A stretch of DNA of 64,000 bases, taken from the NCBI RefSeq assembly GCF_024362695.1, contig NC_065429.1:2450501-2514500 (forward strand), given 5' to 3'. Of the stretch, positions 40,801 to 54,616 are shown one piece after another (the first letter of the stretch is position 1; the number at the start of each line of letters is the position of its first letter). This stretch comes from Pectinophora gossypiella. Its lineage: Eukaryota; Arthropoda; Insecta; Lepidoptera; Gelechiidae. The notes beneath the pieces are model-generated. The model was given only the letters and a program-made list of their open reading frames with translations. It was not told the DNA's origin and did no database searches. Both the position numbers and the translations under genes were made by a program.

Positions 40801-43800
40801 TAGGCAGTTTTTATCCTCATTGATAATATATTTGTCAACAGGTGGTACGCGAAGCGTGCATAACGATCGCTCACATGGCGAAGGTGCTTCGTAACAAGCT
40901 GGACCAGTTCAGCTTGTATATCCTCCAAGAGCTCATCAACCTCATACAGAATGCTGCTAAGGTGAGTTACACAAAAAAATCAACATCGTCGACCAAATTT
41001 ACCCTAAAATGTTAAGGCTTTGGTCCCGGTAACTACTTACTGATGTGAGTATGTAATCGTTACGTGAGTCATGCCTTTGGCGGCTCAATAATAACCCTGA
41101 CACCAGGGTTCATAAGGTTGGTAATTCATCTCAGAACCCACGTAAATAGAAGAGAAGGAGAAGTGATTTGAATTGAGTGAGATTTCATAAAAAGGTTGTC
41201 AAGTAGCATATTTTTTGACATTGTATTGTACAGGACCGGGTAAGATGGCGTGAAAGAGAGAAGGGTATACCCAGCATTGGGTGGATACAGGCTAAGTAGA
41301 TAGATTGTATTACGTCGTGCGTCGTTGGTGACGGACACGATGGAATTCGATATAGGTTGGTACACTTTAAAACTAATAAATCAATTAGTTAATTGAGCAA
41401 AACTTGTGTACGTGCCTGCGAATAAGTATCTACTTACTTAAATTCGCTACGGCCGCTGTTAAGTACATTTGTATGTAAACGTATGATAACAACCTGTAAT
41501 ATTAGGTATTTTATTTTATGTATGAAAATTCTGTTTTTATTTATAAAAAAACACAAATATTTTTCATTGTTTCTGTATGCCAATTTTAATAATCTGTTTA
41601 ATTTTAACAAAATTAATAATAATTATTATTTTATTTCTTTCTTTCTTTCCTTACTTTATCTTTATCTTTCCCCGCAGGTGGTGTCGTCAGCGGGCACGGT
41701 GTGCGTGCGTTACATAGTGACGTACGTGCACTCGCCGCGGCTGGTGCCCGTAATCGTCACCAACCTCACCACAAACAAGTCCAAAGAGATCCGCTCCACG
41801 CTCAGGTACAGTGTTCACTTCATATACAGCCATGAGCAATACCATGTACCCACTTTAGGACTCTGTCGCACTAACATATTTGACATTTAGTGAGACTTAC
41901 AGTTCAATTCCTCAAAAAAGTTAATGTGACATGGTACCAGAGTGTATACATATCAATCCTGGTGTTAGTGACATCGTAACGAATACTGAGGGGGATGATT
42001 CAGACCATGATTCCGAGTTGATATCAAGTGGTAATTCATGAAAATTTTAGTGTTTTTTTATTAATTCCATACTTTTTCGACGGAAAATTCTACTTGATAT
42101 CAAACTCAGAATCATGGATTGAATCATCCCTCAAAGTTTTTGTTACGATGACACTAATAACCTGTATTTATTCATATACATACACGGACGCACGCACGCA
42201 CGTATGTACGTACGCACGCACGCACGCACGTACGTACGTACGTACGTACGCACGCACGCACGCACACACACACACACACACAAAGATTCGTAAAAAGTAC
42301 CTCATTTTACTAGGTTGTCAAGTAGCCTATTATGTTAAAATAGAATAGAATAGAAACTGTTTATTATAAAAGGACACACAAAAACAAGACAATAATATCA
42401 CTTAAAACTTTCACGAAACAATTACAACAAGCATAGAGAATGTTGAACGTCCCGAGATAAAAGGGCTACCATTCATTTTCATTCATTTTGATTGTTATCT
42501 GAATAATTTTACCACCTTTTTGTATTTTATGTGTTCTCGCAAATAAATTGATTTGATTTTTCATATCAAAGAATGGTCTGTGCAATAAAGTGTCTTTGAT
42601 TTGAATAAAAAGTTATTGTATTGTTTATTTGTTACAGTGAAGTGTTAGTCCTACTGCTCGAGAAGTGGCCGGCGCAGACTATAGAGAAGCAACAGCAAGC
42701 GGTGCGGGACGCCATACGCCGCGCATGCGTCGACGCCGACGCGCACGCGCGGAACTGCGGCCGGAAGTAAGTGCTGGGGGGTTCCAATGGCCACATCGAA
42801 GCAATTCATCTAAGAAAGCAATATTGCTATTTGACAGTTGTTCGCAATGCGCACTTACTTTTATATGCGCAAATGTCAAATTGCAATATTGCTTTCTTAG
42901 ATGAATTGCTTCGATGTGGCCATTTTAACCAAGTACACATAAACAATAGCACTACGTACAGACGTACGGAGCCGCGGTAGCCCAGTTGGTAGAACGCTTG
43001 CCTCTCACTTTGATGTCGCAGGTTCGAATCCAGCACAGGCCTAAACCAATGATGTCCGAATTTGTTTTCGAATTCATGTTTGGATCATAAATGATTATCA
43101 CGTGCTCAACGGTGAAGGAAAACATCGTGAGGAAATCCACATACCCGAGAAATGCATTTTCGGAGGTATGTGAGCTGACTTGTATTGGGCTGGTTTTCCC
43201 TTCGCGGGTTGGAAGGTCAGACAGGCAGTCGCTTAGGTAAAAAACCGGACCTGTCAAATCTTCAGGTTAGGTAAGCGGACCCTGTGAAAAACGGGATAAT
43301 GTTAGGGAGATTATGACAGACGTTGTACGATCTCTGCAAGTTATACATGTCAGTTCTTATCCACTGAAGTAGAAAGGGACGGGCAGTCGATAAGCATATC
43401 AACACCTTAACGTGCCTTTCGAAGCACGGATCATTTTTCTTTCGGACGATCAGGTGATCAGCCTGTAATGTCCTAACCAAATTAGGGATCACAAAGAGTT
43501 TTCTTGAGACCTTTGATTCAGACCATGATACTGAGTAGTTATCAAGTGGAATTTTCCGTCGCAAAAGTGTAACTGAAAATAATTAAAAAAACACTAAAAT
43601 TGTCATGAACTTTCCAACAGGAAATTCTACTTGATATCAACTCAGAATCATGGTCTGAATCATCCCCCTCAGTATTTTGACACATTGCCACACACATGTA
43701 ATATCAAGTGGAATTTTCCATCGCCAAAGTATAGAATAGATAATAAAAAAAAACACAAAAAAATCATGAATTTTGCGAGGGAAAATTCCACTTGATATCA

Positions 43801-46800
43801 ACTCAGTATCATGGTCTGAATCATACCCCTCAGTATTCGTTACGATGTCACTAACACCATTTGTCCTTCAACAGAGCGTACTGGGCGTACAAGCGTCTCT
43901 TCCCCGATGACGCGGAACACCTGTTCGCAAACCTCGACGCGGCTGCCCAGAAGCAGTTAGAGAGAGAGAGAAACGTCGGCAGTGTCGACAGTCTGCACCA
44001 TATTGGACAGGGTAAGATATATAAAACCGCCTGTCAACTGGGGCAGATTCCCAAGGGGACATTGTCGATATCACTTTGTGTGACTGTCCTTGTTTGGTAC
44101 GGACATAGAAAAGTAAGATGATTCCGTGCTTCGGAAGGCACGCTAAGCCGTTGGTCCCGGGCTACTAGCCCAAATACCTCCACCAACCCGCAGTGGAGCA
44201 GCGTGGTGGAGGTATTTGGCATCATGCTCCATACCCCCTCCGGTTGATTGAGGAGAGGCCTGTGCCCAGCAGTGGGACGTATATAGGCTGTTTATTTTAT
44301 ATATGTTAAGATATATAAACTGTGTTTATGTTGTAATTACTAAATTATATAACAATATTTTATATATTTTTTTAAGAATATCTAGGGCCCTGTGCGGAGG
44401 TTTTTCTTGCAGCTTCTTTTCCTCGTTTACAGGTTGTGGGAAGCGGCAGTAATAACTGAATTGTATAACAACATTTTCTTTTTCCTTTTTATGTGTGCAA
44501 AAAGAATATAACATAAAATATTACATACATAAATTCGCCCCGCTCGATCGCTCGGTGAGGTGTGGGTACTTAGTTCAGCGATCGATGCACCTCTGACTAC
44601 CCCAATTGTGATATAGTCGTGATATTATGTATGTTTACAGCATGATCATATATAATTCTAATAATAAAATGACAAATATGCTATATAGCATGATCCAATA
44701 CCACTAATTTATATCTATATATTTTGTACGGTCCTTGATGTTGCCGCACTATCTTTAAAGATTTATCTGTAGGATCCCACTGCTAGGCAAAGGCCTCCCC
44801 CATATCTTTCCAAGTATCCCGGTTCTGTGCGAGCTCTATCCAGTCTTTTCGATAACCGTCGAGATCATCGCGCCATCGTTTCCGGGGTCTACCACGTCTA
44901 CGGTGTCCGTCCCGTGGTACCCAGTGCGTGATGATCTTTGCCCATCGTTCCGGATGCATGCGGCACACGTGTCCAGCCCAATCCCATAACTAACCCCCCG
45001 TAACTTGATTGATTTAAAATGTTAAAATTATTAAATTGTTTGGAAAGGAGCGCAAATAAGTACACGCGGCGCTTGTTATACGTAAACTGATTTATTGTAA
45101 TATGTCAGCGTAAATTGATACAATAACTACAAATTATAACGATGTGTGGTATAAACCGTACATATTTAATGTTTTTATTTATTTTGACCATCACGCAGTC
45201 CGCTCAAATTTCGCAACACCCTACCAGGGTCATGTTCTTACCTTGTTAATAATAAATCATTATAACATCCTGTATAATTATGTACATGAAGCAATAAATA
45301 AACTATGTTTTAAGTTTTATTTTGTGTTGTTACAGAAAGAAGAACAATTACTAGTCCGAGAAGTCCTTCGGCCAGTGTTTCAGGTGAGAATAACATTTAA
45401 AACATCAATAATTATACTAACTTTTGTCATATAATATATAGGGTATATTTCAATAGGTTATAAAACAAAAATCACCATTTGGTGTTCAAGCCAGGTCGCA
45501 CTTTGGACGTGTATTCGTACGCATTAATCTCGTGCATACACGTACGAACACGCACGACAAACCCCAACCGATTCAAAAATGTTATTACGTTGAATAAAAA
45601 AAATAAAAAATAAATGCGTTGGAAAATGCTGCAACGACAAGAGCGTGGCTCTTAAATTGATGATGATGACGTTGAATAAATGACTCTGATTCTTTATTCA
45701 ATGTCACGATGCAAATTCATAGGAAAACGCTTCCAAAGTGCGACCGATCTCAGTCCTTAGATATTACGTAACCTAACTAACAAACTATCCCATTTTTCCC
45801 GCTTCTATGGATTGGTACGTATACAGCTTCGACTGAGAACTTAGTTAGCGGCATGAGTCGCGCTGGCTCCCTGCGCAGACGCCGCGCCTCGCAGGAGAGA
45901 CCGCCAGTCTCGCACATACCCGTGGCCATGAGAGGTATCCACGTAGAGTCGCATATTTAGTCAGAACAGGGGGGGGGGGGGGTGAAAATGGCCACATTAA
46001 AGCAATATTGCAATTTGACATTTGCGCATATACAAGTAAGTGCGCAATACAAACAAATGTCAAATAATTAAAACACATAATAACGGGTTCTTACCGCGTT
46101 TAAAGCAGGGATATGAAACTGTATTTCGACACTGTTACAAGTGCCATGATCACGGGATGACTAAACGCGGTAAGAGCCCGTTATTATGTGTTTTAATTAT
46201 GATAATAACCGCGTAAACTTAAAACTATGTATAAATGTCAAATAGCAATATTGTTTTCTGAGATGAATTGCTTCGATGTGGCCATTTTAATCCCCCATTA
46301 ACATACAGTAGACGTAAACCGCTTATCGCGCGCGATTTAGGGAACATGCTGCGGGGCAGGTAGCATCATATAGTTACATTTTACGTGTAGCCACAGACTT
46401 CATTTATCAACCTTAAAGTAGAATAATATGACAATATACAGACGTTGCTATAGCATTGCATAGGAGCATCGGTAGCCCAGTTGGTAGAACGCTTGCCTCT
46501 CACTTTGAGGTCGCAGGTTCGAGCCTAAACAAATGATGGTCGAATTTGTTTGCGAATTCATGTTTGGATCGTCAATGATTATTTATCACATGCTCAGCGG
46601 TGAAGGAAAACGTCGTGAGAGAGAACACATTCCCGAGAAATGCATTTTCGGAGATTTTGAACTTTTAGTAAAAGATTTACGTACATATTTAATCATTTTA
46701 TATATGTGACAAGTAATAGTAATTAAGTACATTAGCCAGTAATTCGCTTAATTTTCAATGATAAAATTTACGTTCTTGGAATGTTAAATATACCATTTAA

Positions 46801-49800
46801 TGGTAACACTTGCATCATTAAATGGCTAGCAATGGCGGCTTATCATAGGATTGAGCATACCAGCGGGCCTAGCACCGTAAGCACGCGACTCTTTCTCGCC
46901 GCGTCAGAGAACATCTGTCTCTTTCTGTGTAGTACTGTGAGAGAGTGACGGGTGACGTATGTTGAGGCGAGAAAGAGTCGCGCCCTTACGGTGCTAAGCC
47001 CGCTGGTGTTGTTCCACCGCGCATGACCCCCGTGTCCCCCACAGAGCGGTCCCCCAGCGCGGGCGGCGCGGCCCGCTCGGTGTCCGCCGTGGACGCGGCG
47101 GCGGCGCAGCGCGCTCGCGCACGCGCGCTCTACTCGCACATGAGCCGCGCCAAGATGGCCGCCGGCACCGCCAGCCTGCGTGAGTATCCTAATCAACGTT
47201 TCCACACAAACCTCTTGGTTACCCAGTGATGTGCGGTTCTCACTTTGGGAACGTTCTCAGCAGGAAAATGGCCTTAAAGTTGTGTAAAAAGAGCTTTATT
47301 AGATAACCTTTAGGTAAATAAAATTAAGACTGCAAGAAAGAATAATTTGATAAAAGAAAGCAGCCAGTATCCTTACTATTAAAGAGTTTAAACACTTTCA
47401 AGGACAGAACATCTAATGACGTTCCGATTTTAAGGTGTCATGCTATCTATTATGAACCATCAATGACCCGTGGTTTCTCCCCGTGAAAGGGTTAACCACG
47501 GGAAAATTCCCACTTTGGGAACATCCCGGGAACGGCACATCATTGCTTTCACATGTACTCTAAGATGTTAACTCGAATCTTCCTCCATTCGATTTACGTC
47601 CTCGATTTAAATACTTTACTCACTGGAGGCGAGAATACAATACTGCCAACATAATAATACGAACATAATGACGTCATGCCTCCGCCCAACCTTACTGGAG
47701 TAAACTCGCGATGTTTTGAGGAGAGATCGACGTCGCGTCAACACAGACAGACAGACAGAGTTGAGGTTGGTGGGTTGAGGTGAGGACAGAGTTGGGGTTT
47801 TCTTTTTTTGACGTGACTTATTGTAGATTTGCCGCAGATGCCATTAACTACTTGGCCGGACAAATGGGGAGCGCTGAATGCTCTCACCTGGTACAATGTT
47901 TAAAACAACAGGCCTGAGGGTGCCTAGTCGGGCGCGAACCTCGGGTCAGGGCGTTGTCTGAGACGAAAAATACGAAAGGGAATTGTCGAGTTAACATCTA
48001 AGAATACGGCTGTCAAAATCTCTACACAAAGGTCTTATTGTCCTAAGATCTAAAGAGGTCTTTAAGTCTCCAAACTAAATAAATGTCAATAATGTATACA
48101 GGATGTTAGTGACATCGTAAAGAATACTAAGGGGGATGATTCACCTCATGATTCTGAGTCTAATATCAAGTGAAATTTTCCGTCGCAAAAGTATAGAATT
48201 GAATATTAATCTTGAAAAACAAAGAAGAACGTGAATTGGTGCGAAGAAAAGTTCCACATGATATTAACTCAGAATAGGCTAGTTTCTAACTAGACAAATC
48301 AGTTACTTTTTACTAAACGTCGAAACACGAAATTACTATGGAATGTGTATGGAAAAGCAACCTGTGACGTCATAGAAAAATGTGACAAAATGTCGCACTT
48401 ATTACATTTTTCATTATTAAAATTCATAAATAAATTAAAAAGAAAAAAAAAATGTCACATTTAGATCTGTCTTTATTTAGGAACCAGAATAACATAATTT
48501 ATCTTTGACCTAGGACACTGGCAATTGACAACATTTCATTTTTACTAAGGTGCCTTAAATCGAAAACCATTTCGAGATATTTCTATGATTTACACAAAAC
48601 ACATTTTTTCAGATTTTTTAATTCAGTAATAATAGAAATATATTGAAAAATCCACGAGGTCAGAAGAGGAAGGCATAATAAGTTCAGACCTTTACATAAA
48701 AATTATAAAAAAAGTAAATGTCATACATAACATGACACTTTGTTTGCGACTTGTTTTAAATACGCATGCAAAGGTACATTACATTATACTGCCTTCATTC
48801 TATCAATGGCAGAATCCAATTTTCAAAAAATATTTTTTGTAACTTCTAGTGGAAAAATCTTGACAAGGAAAAATACGTGTCTTCTATTTAAACAAGTACT
48901 TTCGAAATAGCACAAAACAACCACGGCTTAAAAATTTGAAATGTTGTCAATTGTGCGAAGAAAAAATTCACTTGATATTAACTCAGAATTATTTGCTGGG
49001 TGGTTAAAAATGCCACATCAAAACATATTGCTCTTTTAGATGAATTGTATCGATGTTGCCTTTATAACCCCCCTGAATCATCCCCCTCAGTATTTAGTAC
49101 AGTCATGAGCAATATAATGTACCCACTTTAGGACTCTGTCGCACTAACATATTTGACATTTAGTGAGACTTACAGTTCAATTTGTCAAAAAAGTTAACGT
49201 GACATGGTACCAAAGTGTATACATATTAATGCTCGTGACCGTACGGTGTTACTAACAACCTTTATTTTTATTATGAATTTGAAGTCTTTTTTATAACACG
49301 AAATATTCTCGCCTTTCAGTATCCAAGTCTTAGAAATAATCAATTATTAAATCAAATCAAGAATGAAACGTTATATTTGTTAAGGATTATAATAATAATG
49401 TAAATATTGGTTTGTGCGTTTCGGAAGAGGGTGAAATGGCACAACAAGGTACAGATAATAAATAAATCGTTATGTTAATAGATGTTGCAAATGCACTTTT
49501 TAAGTTGCTAGAGGTGATGATTCCTGTACACACCATCTAATTTTATTTTAAGTTATATCTGTCTTTTTCTTATCCGCCTAAAAGGAAAGGGACGGGTAAT
49601 CGACAGGCTTATTTATGGAACACATGTCAATTTTAGGCAGGAATTTTAAAACACCCTTCCAAAATTTTACATTGGCCAAGAACCCGACAGAATTAACACG
49701 TCAAACGGGTTGCATACCAGCGAGATGCCTATTTGATTCGCCTGGGTTATTCATTCATTTTAAAATGGGGATCTTAAAGTTATTTACAACCAATATGTTA

Positions 49801-52800
49801 TTTCTATAATAAACGACTATATTATAGGTACAGTCTTGTGAGGACGCGGGTTCAAATCCTAGCACGGGCTTAAACTAATTTATGTCGAATTTGTTTTCGA
49901 ATGCATGTTTGGATAAATGATTATCACGTGCTCGGCGGTGAAGGAAAACATCGTGAGGAAACCCACATTCTCGAGGAAACACTTGTCAATCATCCGTCCC
50001 TTTTCTTTTCGGCGGATAAGAAAATGACGGGTATCACTAGGAGGTGTCTGCAGGAATCAGGGCCATTATGTGTATTAACCGCATAAATCTCAAATAGTGT
50101 TGTATTGTTTAGCTGTACATTCATTTTGCAACCATCATACACTTGTATAAAAATACCATTTTAGATGCACTCCTATGTCGTTCCGTATTTTGCTCTGGCA
50201 CTTTATTTCGTTGCCTTTAACCCAAGTAACACAATAGCATGATAGAATCTTAATAGCTGTATGTGGGAGTTGAAAAATATTAAAAATTATACGTTTTTCA
50301 GTATAATTGGAAAATAGACATGAATTGATCAATATCTAGTGACACACAGTGTGTCGTATCATTATGAACACTGACTGAAAGTGTTTTTAAATCAGGGACT
50401 TTCCAATCGACGTTCCCCAAACACACGATAGATGGCGTTGTTCACTTTTAACGTGATAATTATCTATTTTCTCATTGCTGTGTACCCCAGCAATGAGAAA
50501 ATAGATAATTACTCAAAAATGTAACGTAATGGCAGAAGCATATATAAAACTAAGTGTTGCTTGATATTTGGATCACATTATGTATAGAATGATGTTGCTA
50601 CCTATATTGCTTCTCTTTATTCTGATCAGAATGATAATGGGTGGAAGTTGTAATTGTACCTTGGGTGTAATAAAAAGGGTCATCATTTATACCCAAAAAC
50701 AAAGCGCGTTATGCGTTATGTCTGTTATTCATGAAATTAGAAGTTTAAGCTAAGAAAAAACTTAACAACGCCATCTATCGTGTTTTTGGGGAACGCTGAT
50801 TGGAAAGTCCCTAATTGAATTGCTTGCCACCTGCGCTCCATTTGCGTGCGTTTTAACGGCAAGTTTTCAAGTATCCATACAGGGTCTGTCTTGCGTAGTA
50901 TATTCGCTACTCTATCATGCTATTGTCTTACTTGAGCTTTTTTGTTCCACTTCACTCCATATTCCGTTTATTGCTACAGCACCTTTTTTTTAATAATATA
51001 AGCTCGCGTTTGACCACAATCTCGCCTGATGGTAAGTGATGATGTGGTCTAAGGTGGATCACGCTTACCTAGCAAATGCCTATTCACTCTAGCCTTGAAG
51101 ACTCCCGGATTGTAACGAGTTGGAAAAACAGACGACTCCAGACAGATCCAGACAGTTGTTTTTCGCATCAAAAAGGAAGAGGCAAAACGTTTAGTGCTAC
51201 TACAAAACAAAGACTAAAAGATAAACTATGTTTCAAATATAATCCGTATACGAAAGAAGTCACGAACGCCGCGGCGCTACTGTCGTAGATTCTGCATAGA
51301 ATTATTATGACTTGTCAAGTTATTTTCATTCAAATCCGCCGACTTCTTTCGTGGCGCGAAATACTATTTCAAACCTAGTTTATTTTTAGTTTGTGTTTTG
51401 TAGTGACACTGTTAATATTTTATGCCTTTGTAACTTTTATATCGTAGAAAATCTACTGCATGTTTGGTTTATGTTAAGGCCTTCGAAACTTTAATTATTT
51501 TTGAATGTCGAAACAGCTCGGGCGAAGAGATCCCCTTCGAATGCGGCCAGTGGCGTGCCTCCCAGCCCTGAGAGAGTAGTCGGGCGCTCGCGCTCCCGCC
51601 CCGGAGTGTCGCAGTCACAACGTAAGTATGATCAATCTGTGGCCCTGATCTTCTATCTACTATCTACTCAGCCTGTATCCACCCACTGCTGGGTATAGGC
51701 CTCCTCTCTTGGCCACCATTCAGAAATCGTACTCGTCATCATCACCATTAACGTCCTGTATGGATGGATGGATAGGGAGATCGGGCCTTTAACCACCACG
51801 GGGCCCAGTGCGGATTGGTGGTTATTAACGACTGCTAATGCGGCCGGGACCAACGGCTTAACGTGCCTTCCGAAGCACGGAGGAGCTCGAGATGAAAACT
51901 TTTTTATTGTGGTTACCCATCCTATGACCGGCCTTCGCGAAAGTTGCTTAACTTCAACAATCGCAGACCGAGCGCGTTTACCGCTGCGCCAACGAGCTCC
52001 TCAAAATCGTACTCGTACCTACGCATTTTTTGACGATTTTATTGAATCTATACTGCTTGTCTTCTATGCTGTTCTGGGAACATATAAAAAACATAGAACA
52101 CGTTCAGCTGCTTCTCTTCCCGGGCATGTCGTAAAAACCGAGAGAGGGATTGTGTCCTCTAACATGATGGACTAATGTTATGGGCGATAGGCTGATCCCT
52201 TGTCACCATAAGGTTCATCATATCCATCTTTGGACTTCGTATCAACAGTGGCTGCAAGTTGTCTTTGATTGCTTGTGGCTCTGCCCACCCCATTAGGGAT
52301 TACGGGCGTGAGTTTATGTATGTATGTATGTGTTTATTGAATCTATATATCGTTGCGTATGAATGTAGCTATGTCAGCGTCAAGTTTTCGTCGTATTTTT
52401 GTATAACGCGCTTTATTTATGGCAGTTATATATCAATGGACGATAGCCAGACGCGCTGAATGTGGGAAATTTTATACTTGCAGCGACATCCCGCTCATCA
52501 TCGCCGTCATCTCGCAGCAGCGGTCCGATGTCTTTGGCCAGCGCCCGGAGGCGACCCTCGGGGATACCCCGCTCTCTGGCCAACTCCAGAGAGACTAGTC
52601 CTACTAGGTGAGTGGCCTATTCTTCCTTTTTCTTCTTTTCTAAGGCTGATGATGATGATGATAAATTGATGATAATTAATTTAAATTTTTTGAATTGATT
52701 CAGAACTGGTCTTAAGACATGGCTTGCACAAAAATGTTTTTATGACGTGATTGAATGAAAACTAATAGTTAATTCATAGACCTACTTATCCATTGTATAT

Positions 52801-54577
52801 TCTTCAATAGCTTTTTGTTTTTATTTTTTTATTTATTTTATTGCCTGTGTGAAATGTGTATATATATGCCTGCAGAGGTAAAATTTTGTGAGACGTAATT
52901 TGCAACTATAACTGCAACTATTATTTATAACTGTACTTATTTATTCGTAGAACTGTACCTACATTTATACACAATAAAAATCTTTATCTTACGGCCTTGA
53001 TAGCCTCTGTAGTTCAGTGGTTGAGCGATGTGCTCACGGTCCCGGAGGTCTCGGGTTCGATTCCTGGTGGGGACAAATCACAAAAATCACTTTGTGATCC
53101 CTAGTTTGGTTAGGACATTACAGGTTGATCACCTGATTGTCCAAAAAGTAAGATGATCCGTGCTTCGGAAGGCACGTTAAGCCGTTGGTCCCGGTTACTT
53201 CTTACTGATGTAAGTACGTAGTCGTTACGTGAGTCATGTCAGGGACCTATGGCGGCTCAATAATAACCCTGACACCAGGGATGATGGGGTTAGTAATCAC
53301 CTCACAACCCATACGATAGAAGAAGAGAAGATCTTTATCTTTCCATCAGAACCGGACGTTCAAGCAGCGTGGTGGGCTCGGCCATCAGGCGGCGAGAGTC
53401 CGTCGAGAGGACTGCGCCCTCCCGCACCCCCGCTGCCACTCTACGCCTGCTACAACAAACAAGAGACGCTGAGGGATCTCTCAGGGTAAGTCCATAATGT
53501 CATAACATAGGCATCGTATAACAAGTAGACAGCCAATGGTGCTACGTACACTATCTAATTCTATCCGCTGTAAAAGAAAGTAATTAAAAGAACACACGCC
53601 AATTTTAGGCAGAAATGTAAAACAAGCCTAAAAATTCTACATCGGCCAATAACCCGACAGAATTAAGTTGACATCATATCTAAGTAAGTAATGAAGATTA
53701 AATTAGGTATTGTAATTGGCAGCTAATAGAATAGAAATAGTTTATTATAAAAGGGCGCCCAAAAAAAGACAATAACATCATATCAAATTTCCACTAAACA
53801 ATTACAAAAAAGCAAGATGGATGTTTGTCGAAATGATCATAATAATAATAGATCTCAGAGGTCACACGTGTGTGTGTACGGTGATGTTGCGCGTGTACGA
53901 TAATGTCAATGTGTAGTATCTGCGTAAAACAAGGTTATATGAAGTGTCCGGTGCTAATGTCATATTGTTCAACAGAGTCCGGAAGATAGTTCGACGTGTG
54001 AGGGCGGGCGCATGCGCGACGATGACTCCGAAGCTTCTAGCGTGTGTTCTGAACGGAGCCTCGACTCGTACCGCAGGCATGATGTGAGTTCACCTAGTTA
54101 TTTATTCATTTAGTTAGGTATCACTAACTAGTAGCATTGTATGGGCGGTGTATTGGTCATGTCCTTAGAAGACCTGTGGAACACCCGTCCCGATGGGTTC
54201 TGACCTGGTGTGCGCGTGGAAAACGCAAAAGGGGGCGGTCCAGAGAAACCTGGCGACGTTCGGTTGGCCGAGAGCTGAAAACTCTCGGCATGTCATGGGA
54301 GCAAACTACAGCTGCAAAAGATCGCGAGGAGTGGAAATCTGTTATTCGAGCTCTACATCCCAACAGGGTATAAAAGGATTCGAAGAAGAAGGTTCACGAT
54401 CCGGAGGTCCCGGGTTCGAATCCCGGAGGGGACGTGTCATAAATATCACTTTGTGAGCCCTGGTTTGGTTAGGACAGTGCAAGCTGATCACCTGATTCAC
54501 ACACACACTACACTACACACACACTACACTACACACACACTACACTACACACACACTACACACACACACACACACAC

Positions 54578-54616
<39 letters not shown>

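Noticed and set aside
51768..52175. 135-codon open frame
   Set aside because: It covers the antisense SINE-C and a retroelement end; nearly the same peptide arises from the 655-930 copy.
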